A stretch of 64,000 nucleotides of DNA from Bursaphelenchus xylophilus (taxonomy: Eukaryota > Nematoda > Chromadorea > Rhabditida > Aphelenchoididae), in contig CAJFCV020000004.1 in the NCBI GenBank assembly GCA_904066235.2, positions 12,710,001 through 12,774,000 of the forward strand, read 5' to 3'. Positions 1 to 11,635 of the stretch are shown here, piece by piece (position 1 is the first letter of the stretch; every line of letters begins with the position of its first letter). Below the pieces are notes generated by a model that worked only from the letters and a program-made list of their open reading frames with translations, ran no database searches and was not told the DNA's origin. Made by a program: the position numbers and the translations under genes.

Positions 1-2594
1 AGGAACAATTACTGATGGGGTGTGCAAGATTTCCACAGAATATAAACAGTTTACGTATTGGAACGGAAGAGTCTATACGCGAAAGTCGCTCCTCTAGGCA
101 ACTAAAATTTTAAAATACTGAACCGTGGCTCACCCAAAGAGCAGCCTGCAAAATTTTGCCAAAATGTGACTATTTTTGAAGAGCTCCTTTGTAAGACAAA
201 TGCTTTATTCTTTGTCCTCAAAATTCCAAGCCCCGTTCCACAGTTTTTCCCTTCGGCCCAAAGAAACGAATGCATTTTCAGGGCGAACCTGAGAATTCAT
301 GATGTGTTTTTTTTTGTCCTCACGGGTCATTAGTTTCATCCATCTTGCAAGTCGTTCGGGGGAAACAACAGAATGCCCACCAAAGATTTCTCTGGTCTTG
401 ATCGTAAAAATAAAAAAAAATGGCAAAGGAGAAACAAGAAACATAAGAGGCATCAAGGTTGTTGAAACTTTTTTATATTATTTTTTTTGCAAAATTTAAA
501 TAAAATTTTTCGAAAATGAAAATTTTCACAGACGTTGGGTAATTTTGTTAGATTTTTTTCGTCTGCTAGAAAATTTTTTTTATCATTTTTTGTTTGATTT
601 TTTCAGATTTTTCTATTCTCATATATTTTCAACAAATTCCGCGGAATTCGTGATCGAAAGTCAATCAAATCAACAAAAAAAATCAATTTGGCTAGACTCA
701 CTTTTTTGTGTCGATCATGTGCTTCCTGTAAATGGTGCAAATCCATATGACTGGTCTCTCTTCGGCCGCACAAACAGATTCTCTTCAGGAGGCGCAATGG
801 GGATGAGGGTGCGGACTGCGTTCCGTTCAAATGCGTCTGTTCGCCGGCCGTGTTGTGCATTCGATACTTTCGGGCCGAGCCCGATGCTCGACGCTGAATC
901 CGCGTTGCAGCGGGCTAAAAATATTGCTTGTGGGCTTGCAATATGAAATCGGAGGGCAATTCGAAACAAATTTATATAGGGCACAAGGAAACGGCCGTAC
1001 CAAACTTAACGGTATAGATAGAAGTATTAGGTTGGACGAAAAGTTCGTACGATTTTTTACCCAAATTTCAATTTAATTTTTTTCGCGCCAAGACCGAGTG
1101 CCCACCGTAAATACCTAGCATATACAAGAGTACAGTGTGCTGATTTATGTGCTACGTGCCAATCGTTAGCTCCGCCAAAACGAGCTTAATTATAAGAGAT
1201 TTTCCGCTTTGCGGCTATTTCGGGTGGGGTCCAGAACGTAAGCTCTAGTTTTCAGATCGCTTTTGATAAAGCTCTGAAACTTTGCACGCAGTGTCCAGTG
1301 GTCTTTCTGACTACGTTAAACACAATTAGAAATCATAAAAAAGTGTGTCCGATAAAATAATGGCAACACTTTCAACCAAATCTTCAGCAAAGGCCCCTCA
1401 TGAAAACTTTTTCTTATTATTCCGCGTATTGCTTATGGTCTGTCTCTTTAATAGGGTCCAGTAAGACAACTGGGTAGCCCTTTACGTGCTTCATGAGTAT
1501 CCCGGATAATAAACGCTTCGGGTTAGTCTTAAAGAGGCAAAATTGCCAAAAATATATAGCTCTACAGAAATGCATGTGATTTGCTGACAATTAACAATGG
1601 TTACCCATTGCTTCATAAAGTAGTAGAACGATATAGAGGCTCCATTTTCCACCCTAGAAAAGGAGGACTCGAAAACTGCTTTGAGCTGTTTTTTGAATTT
1701 TACGAATTGCTCCGATAGTTCACCAGCGAGTTTTTAAAAAACAAGTCATTGAGTTCTGGCATGTCACGCAGTAAAACAATTGGCTAAGGACGGGTAGCTT
1801 AGTGTAAGGCAGTGTCTTTAATTTTGGCGTATCATAGTTAGACCCATAGGAATGCATCGGCAAAGCGGCTATTGTAATTATATTCAAACTTGGTGGGTCT
1901 CGCTAAAATCAAGTTTTCTGGCTATGTTTGGATATAATCCCCGACTACTTCACGCACATTAGGAGCTTCAAAAGGAAGCTTTTTAGTAGTGCTAAAACAG
2001 TTTCCTATCAGGCCTTGTTAAACAAACCAGCCAAGAATCTCTACTTGTAGACCAAAGATGGGTAAATGTCTAAATTAAGTTCTCAGTTGGTACACGCTTA
2101 AGATGGCTGAGGGTTGTACTGTCAGATAAGGATGCCTGTCCTCTACCAACACCATATATTTGTGTTTGTCTTTTTACATCGGCTCAAGAAAAAATAGCAG
2201 CAGTAAAATATCGTACGAACTTTCCGTCCAACCTAATATAATCCTAATATCCAAATCTGAAGCTTCTCCCCTGTAAAACTCAACGAAAGAATTTTTGTTT
2301 TTCAGCCAAAAATTGCGTACCAACGCTTACGTGCGAAAGAGCCAAGGTGAAAAACAATCAACCGCCTTTCGGGGTTCATAAATTTCGGAAACGCCTGAAG
2401 CAACTGTTTGCGGGCATTAACATTCATAATTAACGCCGAAGGGAAAACAGTCCGGCTAATCGGCTTCAAGCCCATTTTTCTTATCCTTTCAGACTGATGA
2501 GAGAATTTTGAAGAGTCTGATGATGCTGTGGACATCAAGAATGGATTTTTGAGGGAGGTGTGGGAAGTGCAGCACTCAAATTCTAATGAAACTT

Positions 2595-3047
2595 ACAGGG
2601 GAAGTACCCCAAGTGCGACGCTCAGATTTTGATGAAACTTGGCACAAATTTAGAATAATTTTTTCTAAGATATATGCGAGAATCCTAGCTCGCGCTTTGC
2701 AGAAACAACCGAGATTTTTAGATCGAAAGTCGGCCAAAATTTAGGACTTTTTGCCTAATCTTGGCACGAAAAGTTTCATGCCTATTTCTACCGTAAAGGA
2801 TAATGTTTCTACAAAAAATCAAATTTTTCCGCACGAAACTGCCAAAGTTATAGCCAAAAAGCGTTTTTCGCTCTGGCCGCTCTCCACCTTTAGCGTGCTC
2901 TCTCGGCGGCATAAATCGTCCGATATCTCGGCGGCGCCTGCAAAGCGCGAGCTAAAACTTTTAGGAATTGATATTTAGTCTATTCCCGACGTGTGTGCAA
3001 AATTTAAAGAAAATCTGAGCGTCTCACTTGGGGTACTTCCCTTGTTA
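2595..3047. repeat. Family A inverted-repeat element, full copy
   Basis: This is a non-coding foldback element of about 450 bp. Its left end begins ACAGGGGAAGTACCCCAAGT and its right end is an imperfect reverse complement (ACTTGGGGTACTTCCCTTGT). The arms contain the mirrored blocks 'tagctcgcgctttgcag' and 'ctgcaaagcgcgagcta', so the whole element can fold. No transposase reading frame is visible. It is the best reference copy; others lie at 27558-28011 and 45901-46648. A miniature DNA transposon (MITE) is the likeliest class, by inference from structure. Confidence 0.8.
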
Positions 3048-3709
3048 GAACAAGTTCCGATTAACTTTTTAAGGCATTGACAAAATTTTGTTGCAATGAC
3101 AAACGGAATCTTTAGTGTAAAATTGGCAAAAGGTCATCATTTTTTGGATAAGTCCAAAAAAATGATGACATTTCGCCAATTTTTATATTCTTATTTCTGC
3201 AGAAACAAGAGCGCCCTCCTCCCAAAAAATCATTTTTTTCGCCCAATATTAGCAGAAATACGGCCAAGAAAGCGTTTTGTCTCCGACCACTCTTCGCATT
3301 TTTCGTACTCCCTCACCGGCGAGGAAAATCTTCCTGCCGTATCAACCAATTCCCCATCAACCACAACTCATTTAAAACTGATTTCTCGCTATGTGCATAA
3401 ACCCTTACATCCAATATCTCGTGTTCAGTTTATATGTAGTATCGATCGTAAACTGACAGTACTTAACTTAGCGTTTCGAAAACATATTAAAATTTCAATA
3501 AAAACTTTTTCTTTGCTTGGACGCATAATATTCCATTCAAAGATGAGGTCTTATGAGTAATAAAAGACAACGTAATGAGGAACAGATTTCTTCAAAACAT
3601 CAAACATAAAATTCATGATGTTTTCCTTTTTTTATCGCAAAAAAAAGATCACATCAAGCCAAATCCGTCTGCAGCGAATATTTACAGAGTCAAATTTGCA
3701 ACTGAAACA

Positions 3710-4120
3710 TCGCAACTGCGATGCTCAGATTTTCCCTTAATTTTGCGGGAATGATCCCTATGTCAATTTCTGAAAGAGTTAGCTGGCGCTGACAGAGATA
3801 ATCCACGATTTTTACGGCCGAGGGACTGTGCGAAATGCGGAGAGCGGTCAGAGAGATGTATTTTTGACTATATCTTTGCCAACTTCGTGCAGAAAAAATT
3901 GATTTTTTGTATGGGCATTTCCTGTTGTATGAGAAAGCCGTATGAAATTTTTCATGCCAAAATTCGTGGAAAAATCTTGTATTTTTGCCAGCTTTTGACC
4001 TAAAAAAACGGTCGTTTCTGCAACCGCAAGATGCGAGTCTAACATATGGCCTAGAGGAAATTATTCTAAATTTGTGTCAAGTTTCACCAAAATCTGGGTG
4101 CCCCGCTTCGAGCACTTCCC
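3710..4120. repeat. Family A element, degraded copy
   Basis: This is a diverged copy of the 2595-3047 element. It begins near 'gcgatgctcagatttt' and ends near 'cgagcacttccc', and keeps the internal 'gagagcggtcagagag' and 'cgcaagatgcgag' blocks in mirrored positions. It contains no coding sequence. Confidence 0.6.
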
Positions 4121-5749
4121 AAAAAAATTTGCCCCAGTTTTTATGTCCTCTTGTACTCTAATTCACGCTAAATGCTCTATCCTAGCCGTCTTACTTTATG
4201 AGGTACAGTTTGTCCATTGGCAGGAGATCCGTCCGAGGTCGTTGGCTTTTGTTCAATTGAGCATTTCACCGGCCCGATTACACGTTTCAGCAGAGGTTCC
4301 GCGGAACTGTCCGACATCTGGAGATGAGAAAAAATTTTAAAAATTAATAAAAAAATTTTTACTCGTGTTGAAAAAAAAATTTTAAATTTTCTAGCAGAAA
4401 ATTTAAAACCAAAAAAGGAGTAAAAAACATTTCAGTTCAATTCTCACTCAAAAAATCCCAAAACGCGCATTAAACAGGTCGCAAAAATTTATGGGTTTCC
4501 AATCAACGAGTCCGTTCCAGAAAGGGCTTGACAACGTGCCGGAGGGGGACAACAAGTGTTTGTTTTCGAAGCTCCGCCAAACCGAAAAAACGGGTTAATA
4601 TGGTTGAACGGACAATGGATATCAGTTTGGCAACAAATTATATTATCCTAAAGTTCAAAAAATGGAAAAGTGGATTAAACAATTTTTAGTGGGCTTAGCA
4701 TAGGGTAAAATTAGTGTCAAGAGTTTTTTGATGAATTACAGCGAAATTCATGACTTTACATACAATCGCTCAGTGCAATGTGGTTCAAAATGGACATCAA
4801 TTCAGCGCCGTTGAAGCTATTTTAAAGAGTAAATCGATGTGGCGTGTCATCACAAATAGGATTTTGTAGAAAGTCAATTTTTTGAGCTTCAACTACAAAG
4901 GTGACATCTCATAGCAATTAGCTAACCAAGATTTAACGGCGATCTCACAATTTTTCCCCAAAAAATACAATATTTTCAAAAATAGTCTTTCATATACAAG
5001 TCGATGATCTATGATACGTCAAAAGCGCAACGATCCTCCCCTCCGAACCCTCCGACTTCACGCTGTGTCAAACGGTGACATAAAATCTTCAGAAACGGCG
5101 GGTGGAGAAGAGACAAACTCTAGGGTCAAATTCTCTGTTTGGAAACCGTTTTTTGCTCCAAAAACATGCAAGAGGAAGGTCAAAAGAGGAATTCGGGAGA
5201 AAAAGCAGAAGAGTCCTTGGTCAGTTAAGGCCGCTTCAACGACGCTTTTAAAGCCCTCTTCTGCGGCGGCTTGGCCGCGAACATAAACCCCAACGTAATT
5301 TGAAGTAATTTCGGTTCGGAACGTTCGCCGTAAAACTCGGGGACTTCAAGTTGAACGCAAAGTTTGGTAAGTAGAGGATGTAAAAGGGAGTTGTGGATTG
5401 TGAAGGCGGTGGGTTTCGTATAGTGCTATTTGAAGATAAAAAATGGACATAGAAGGAATCTCTTTGCATCGCTGTGTAACCCATTATAGAGAAACGTTAA
5501 TATAATAATACATAATTGGCACTTCAAAGAGGCTAATACGAAATATGGCCATAAAAATTTTCGACGCCCTCCGTATTTATCGCACTTGTCTTCAAAGATC
5601 TCTGAATATCTTAGCGAATTTTTAGGAATTCATTTGTGACCTATTCCCAATGTGGTTACGAAGGTTCATCAAAATCAGAACGTCGCACTTATGACAACTC
5701 CTCTTTGCAAAAGAAGAAAAAATTAAAATTTTCACCTAACAGTGTAAGT

Positions 5750-6075
5750 GCTCTAAGTGCAACGTTCAGATTTTGATGACACTTGTCACAAGTTTAGATT
5801 AATTTTTTGTAGACATATGCGAAGCTCTGAACTTGCGGTTTGCAAAAACAACCGTTTTTAAATCAAAAAATGGCGTAAATATGGCAATGTTGGCTTGAAA
5901 AGTGCAATTTTTACCTGTGGTTGATTTTGTATGAGCAATGCTCCCATATAAAATCAATTTTTTCAGCGCGAAACTGACAAAGATATGGCCAAAGTATCTT
6001 ACCAATACCCGAGGGGTGCGAAAAATTTTAAAAAAATCTGAGCGCCGTACTTGAAACTTACTTGTAAAAATTGAC
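5750..6075. repeat. Family A element, degraded copy
   Basis: A shortened, diverged copy. The left part has 'gtgcaacgttcagattttga' and the right part 'ctgagcgccgtacttg'. Both ends have lost most of the terminal GGGGAAGTACCCC block. A further right-end fragment lies just upstream near 5650-5695. Confidence 0.5.
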
Positions 6076-6576
6076 CTGTCATGAACCTTTTTAATTTTTT
6101 TGTACTTCCCATTGCACTTATGACTTACTGCTCAAGGTTACACGCTTAATTCACAAAATTTTCCGAAAACACGCTTCACATCAAATAAACAAGGAAACTG
6201 TCTAGTAAACTCCAACCCCGCCGCAAACAAGACGCCGAATGTTATGCTCGACAAAGTTTCAATGGCCGCGGAATTGGCGCCAAAATCATGGCCGGAGGCG
6301 AGAGGACGTCGAATCCCCCCGAGGCCCCGACCTCAAACAATGCATGATCCCCGAAGATTCTGCGGGGTGATATAAGATTTCTGGGGATTGATATAAGAAT
6401 AGTCTTTTTTTCTTCGCCAAATTTATCTTGTTGTCTTTCAATTGTAATGTCTTTTTGGTATTTCTATAAAAGATTACTTTGAAATTTGTCGGGATGAACT
6501 TGGAGCGGGGGTTTTACGCCTACGCCTGTGACGTTATGGGAGTGCTGAAATTTTTGTCAAAAGCACCCAAATGAAC

Positions 6577-7021
6577 AGGGAGATACTGCAGGTACGACGC
6601 TATTTTGAAAAAAAATGGGAAAAAATTTAGCATCATTTTTTCTAGCAATAACTCATGTGCCTTGCTTGCGCTTTGCAGAAACGACCTAGATTTTTTGATC
6701 GAACGCTTGGAGAAATTTGATACTTTTTTTCCGGATATTGGTACGAAAACTTTCCTACTTATTTCTAGGGTACAAGGCCTTGCAAGGCAAATCACTCCAC
6801 AAAAAAAAATTTTCCGGCAAAAGCCAAAGATTTGGCTAACAATTTTTTTTTCTGTCTCTGCTGTCCGCGTTTCGCGCACTCTCTCCGCCGCAAGGAGGAT
6901 TACTCGGTGGCCCTCAGAAGGCGCAAGCTAAGTTTTCAGAAATTGAAATATGGCCGTCCCCAAACGTTTATGCAAAGTTTAAAGAAAATCTAAGCGTCGC
7001 ATCTGCGGTATTTTTTCTGTA
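6577..7021. repeat. Family A element, degraded copy
   Basis: A nearly full-length diverged copy running from 'cagggagatactgcaggtac' to 'cgcatctgcggtattttttc'. It lies about 140 bp beyond the 3' end of the tyrosinase gene. No reading frame of note. Confidence 0.55.
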
Positions 7022-7157
7022 AATTCCTTTAAAACAATCTGTGAGGCTCACCCTCACTTTTAGTTGAGGCAATAAGAGCATAAGAGCATCGTAAACATAA
7101 GATTTTTGCACTTTCGCCATTATATTACATTTATTAACATATTACAGACGAGAAAAA

Positions 7158-10100
7158 TTACATCAGATTATTCCGGACAACTTCTCGGCCCCATCTTCCC
7201 CATCCTCCGTCGTAAAACCTCGGTCGTCCATAGCCACCGGACGAAGGCCCTGCGTAACCCGCACCCCAGCTACTTTCTGCAGACTGGTGATGGTGATGCG
7301 GATGATCAAAGTCCTGATGATGTCCCCAAAAATCTCCAGCGAAGTGATGATGATGTTCCGGCTCATATGGAGGCGGTGGTAGAGTTGGAGCAGTTTGTAA
7401 CGAGAGATCTGGCGGAGCAGAAGGAGGGATCGGTACGGGTGTGGGAGCAATCGTCGGGCTAGCAATTTTTGCTTCAAAAGTCAGCCTTTTCTTTCCTCCA
7501 TTTGCTTCGCAAGTTTGTTTCAACTGCTTGAACGTCAGACATGTCCCACAACTCTGACGGCAATTCTCCAACATCCATGGATTCTTGTCGCATTCGCCGC
7601 GCTTCGACCATTCAGCGCATTGAGAGTTGTAGTCGGCACAGTCTGAAGAAGGGAAAATGAGCTCGGAGTTCGAGGCAGCAACAACAAACAATACAGAGAA
7701 AGTGGGGAATATAATTGGTTAGATGGTCATCTGTCCTTCTCGGCAACGAAGGCCTTAAATTTTGCGCGCTAATCGAGCATAAGCCACATATCAATTACTG
7801 AGTTTTTTTAGCTCACGCTTTGCAGGAAAAGCCGAGATATTCAACGACCTTTCGACCGAAAGAGTACGAGAAACGTGTAAAGCGGTCGCAAAGGAAAACG
7901 CATTTTAGCCGTATCTTTGTCAGTTCTGGGCGGAAGCAATTGATTTTGCGTGGAAAAATTACCCTCTACGGTACATGTAAATAGTCATGAAACATTTCTT
8001 GTCAATATTCCCAAAAAAGCGTTTCATTTTTGCCAACTTTTGACACAAAAATCTCAGACATTTCTGCAAACGACAGGCTCAGAATCCCGGGTACGTATCA
8101 GAAAGAATTACTCTAAATTTGTGCCAATTTTAATCACGAACCAAGCTTTGCACTTGGATTGCTTCCCCTGTAAAAAGGTGCCTTACCTCCATACGAATAA
8201 TCGGTTGGTGTGCAAACGCCACAGCTGACGCGGCACCAACACATCATATAGATCGGATTCTTTCGGCATTCACCTTGATTGGCCCAATGTTGACAGCACA
8301 TATTTTCGTTATTGCAGCCGGGAGAAGTGCACTTGCTTCCCCACGAAACCGCCGTGCCTTGAAATTGCTGAGGAGTAATGGAATGCGGGATAGCAGTCGT
8401 TGTAACCTTGGATAACGCAATTGTTGTTGTCTTCGAGACCACAACTCTTGACGTTGGTTTTGTCGTGGCTGCGGGCTTTGCAGAAGGCGCCGTTGTCGAC
8501 ACAGTACTCTTGGCGCAAGTTTTTGGGATGTTGCAGAGATTGCAAGCTTTTCGGCAGTTCTCGTTCATATACATAGTATTCTTTGTACACTGGCCTTGAG
8601 CCGACCATTCTCGACATTTGATGTGGCGATTCGGGCATTCTAAAAACCTCAGATAAAACCCGGTATATGGTTTCTTGTGGCTCTTTAGAGTGTCTTCTAT
8701 ACCGCCCTAACTATCAAAAAGATCCCTACCATCACTGAGTTTGTACGAGACCGGAGTGCAGATTCCACAGCTGGCCGGACAATATTCCCTCATGTAGTTC
8801 TTGTTCGCCTCGCATTGTCCCTCTTTGGCCCACATATTGCAGCATTCTTGGCTATTGTAGCAAGTCTCAGACTGCTCGGTGTGCCTTGGAGTAATTTTAG
8901 AGGGAGGGCTGGTTGTTGGAACTGGATCGGGCTTCAAATACTAAAAAAGATCTTTGGCGTATTGTTTATACACTCTAAACAGAGAACTCAACGGCAAGAG
9001 CTTACGTCCGGATCTGGGATACACTCGTCCGCCACGCACATCCCTTGGTAACACGGGCGATCAGCTGGAAAAAAAATTGTGTAATTCTTTAATTTCTTAA
9101 TACAGGACAGGAGCCAGTAGCCAAAACGCTTCCTATTGCTTCCAGGAAGCATTCTGAACACCTCCAAATATTTACTTCCTTTTCTGACTCCAAAAAACAG
9201 TTGTTTTTTATTGGCTGAGCCAAAACTTGCTTTTAGGAAAGAAGTAGGAGTGTCCACCAAAGTTGCGATTTACAAGGTTAACGCGCGACAAAACGCACAA
9301 CTTTTCGCTTCAATCGCCTCGAAAAAACGCTATTTTTGGCCAAGCAGCGAGGTATCAGCCTGTCCGAAAAATAATGTGGCTTTGTCGCAGCAAATGCCTC
9401 GCCTCATTGCAGTCGCGCACCAAATCCCTGGGGTAGCTGTCGCAAAGCTATGATGGGATATTACAGGCACGGCAAATCCGCATTATTTTCCCGACAGACT
9501 GATACTGCATATACATGGCGTTATTTGCAACGCTCCCTTGATGCAGTGCGAAGCACTTTGACCACTGCTCCGCTCTGTATAACAATTTCAACGACTATGA
9601 ACCGTTTACACTCACCGTCGCTGATGCCTTTACAACTTCCGCCTAGTTTAATTTTACTGGCGCACCGAGCTTGACCGCCTGATGTCAGGCAAAACAAATA
9701 TGGTGATCCACAATCTTTGGAGGGCAGTGAACACGTCGGCCTTGGGGCGTACTCGTAGAAATCGTCGGTGTACCTGTTGGACAGCCCGTCAATGTTCTTC
9801 CACGGCCCGAATGGATGCATATCCGCTCCGGCGGTATGGTAGGAGCTTGCGCACGAGCCTTTAATTATAATATTTGCCATGGAGCTTTTAATTTTCAGAA
9901 TCATTACCCTGTGTCAGCGGATAGACCACTTCTCGAGAATTACGGTCTTGTCGAAGTTGACGCCAAGTCTCCCAAATCAGATCGGTAAAAGCATGATGAA
10001 AATAGAAGCTAGGGTCATTTCCAGAAGTCGCCTGTTCGTACATGTCGCCACCAACGAACATGTGGACATTACCATGAGTATACTCGAGGGAGTAGAAATT

Positions 10101-11433
10101 GGGACGAATAGGGCAGCCCTAAAGATTAAACGGGGTTTTTGCGGCAGAACCACTTGTTGCGAACTTATACATTTATAACTCGACATCGTCACTTATAACG
10201 TAAGATATTATTTTACCAATCAAAAATTCCGACTCACCTTTCCAGGCGCAGTAAAGGCCAAGACTTCTTCGATGTCCGGCATGTTCAATAGCATTTCAAG
10301 TTCCGTGTCGTTGAATGGATGACCCTCTCCGCCGAGATTCCGACGAATCTTGTCGGTACCCTAAATTTACACCTTCGTTAGAAGTTAACAACTGACCTAC
10401 CTGTATAGTTCTCCATGGAGAAAAATCGCCGCCAACAACCCAACCATTTGCGTCCGAGGAGCCGAAAAACTCATCCGTCCAGAGAATCGAATCTTTTGGA
10501 TCCGGAATCCGACTGTCTAATGTTGAATCCCAATATGGAACGTTGACTTGAGGGTCGACTAATCGGAGGGAAATTTCAAATCTGAAAAAGGGCTTATCTC
10601 CTCTAAAAATCAGCAAGGCGACCTTCTGAACGCACTAGAAGCGAACACTCTGAGGCTACCGACCGTTCCACCATAGCTCCTTTCCTTGCGAAAACTTTTT
10701 CTTACCTTTTCAAGTACTCTCGATGCCACGGCAAGAACGCTGGTCCCGAATGAGCGGCTCCGGCTTTGTCAAACGCTTTATGAACACTTGCGAAGAAATC
10801 GTAGCTTCCTGGGCCCTGTCGTTGTTTTATCGTCTAAAAAAGACCACTTGACTACTTGTTGGACAATCTTTGTTTATCTAAAAAAGCTCACTTTTATCGC
10901 TGAATGCAATCGTCTCCTCTCCACATCACTCAGCATCCGATACTCTTTCCGCCGGCTCTTTGTAACGCCACTTCCATCCGGCAGTCGACAGAAATGACTG
11001 TCATCCGAGCTGCCAGTCCCTCCCAAGTAGCCGCAGAGGCAGCCAATGGTCACACAATCAAAGGCTGTTTGGGCTTGCAGAGGAATTTCAAGCCCATTCA
11101 AAGACTCGTCGATTCCCGGAGGCAATGCGGTCTTCGCTGGCGGCGGATGCTTTCGCGCGCCTTCGTCCCATTTGGAGAGTTGGCGGCAAATCCGTTGGAG
11201 AGTTGCGGTCGGAGCTGTGTTGCAGTCGATTGAATTTGCAGGTGGAAAAACGAGAAGCGGAATTAAGAGCAAAAAAGCTGAAATTTTTGAGATTCGGAGT
11301 GTCTTAAAATTTCCTTCCCAATTAGTTTTTTTGGTTAAAATCCCAAAAAGTCATTGATTATTGCGCTTTCTTCAGCCCAAAACTCCCAAACCAAAAACAG
11401 CAAAAAACTACAAACAAACTTACGTTTTACCAT
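7158..11433 (-). CDS. Secreted tyrosinase with four ShKT domains and His-rich tail
   Basis: A type-3 copper phenol oxidase (tyrosinase family). Eleven exons on the minus strand: 11433-11424, 11277-10892, 10833-10706, 10581-10401, 10360-10238, 10118-9908, 9858-9616, 9064-9006, 8940-8730, 8639-8187 and 7642-7158. They sum to 829 codons in phase. The start is a ten-base first exon whose joining restores a signal peptide ([14 protein letters not shown]). CuA histidines are about H150, H160 and H169 ([19 protein letters not shown]). CuB ligands are about H291, H295 and H317/H318 ([15 protein letters not shown]). Four six-Cys ShKT domains follow, about residues 470-505, 518-553, 620-660 and 669-703. 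The last 125 residues are Pro-rich, then His/Gly-rich with two HHHH runs. In nematodes this family acts in cuticle or eggshell cross-linking; that role here is inference. Intron 10 holds a repeat fragment. Confidence 0.9.
7790..8175. repeat. Family A element fragment in tyrosinase intron 10
   Basis: This sequence lies inside the last tyrosinase intron (7643-8186). It carries the family A blocks 'tagctcacgctttgcagg' and 'gaccgaaagagtacgag', and ends 'gcacttggattgcttcccct', a diverged right terminus. The left terminus is missing. It ends about 10 bp from the donor of exon 10. Confidence 0.55.
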
Positions 11434-11463
11434 TTTCGCCTTTTCCTAAAGCATATTTTCCAT

Positions 11464-11472
11464 CTGAAAAAA
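11464..11472 (-). promoter_or_regulatory. Probable trans-splice acceptor before the tyrosinase
   Basis: On the minus strand ttttttcag is followed at once by ATG (11463), which opens a five-codon frame ending in TAG at 11446, before the tyrosinase start at 11433. With no plausible upstream donor this looks like a spliced-leader acceptor. It lies about 170 bp downstream of the ALKBH8 stop on the same strand, a spacing compatible with, but not proof of, a two-gene operon. Confidence 0.4.
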
Positions 11473-11635
11473 GCCGCTAAAAGAATTCTTAAACCGAACG
11501 ACGAAGCGTTCCAAATTAAAAAGAACGCATCAATAATCATCAACAAACTTTATTTAACAGAAAAATCAACAACAAACCTGGATCAACGGGGTTCAAAAAA
11601 ATTAGAAATGAAAAAAAATCAAAAAAATTTCAAAA

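Larger units (their letters stand above)
1..7157. other. Gene-free stretch with decayed repeats
   Basis: I find no convincing gene in this 7 kb. Open frames here are short, low in complexity, lack family motifs and overlap on both strands. The stretch holds one complete and several degraded copies of a dispersed inverted-repeat element (family A, listed separately at 2595-3047, 3710-4120, 5750-6075 and 6577-7021). The remainder is AT-rich sequence with A/T runs. A gene made of very short exons or a noncoding RNA could be missed. Confidence 0.6.

Noticed and set aside
3096..3560. A 154-codon plus-strand frame
   Set aside because: Low-complexity, no motif, overlaps repeat-like sequence and lacks neighbouring exons.
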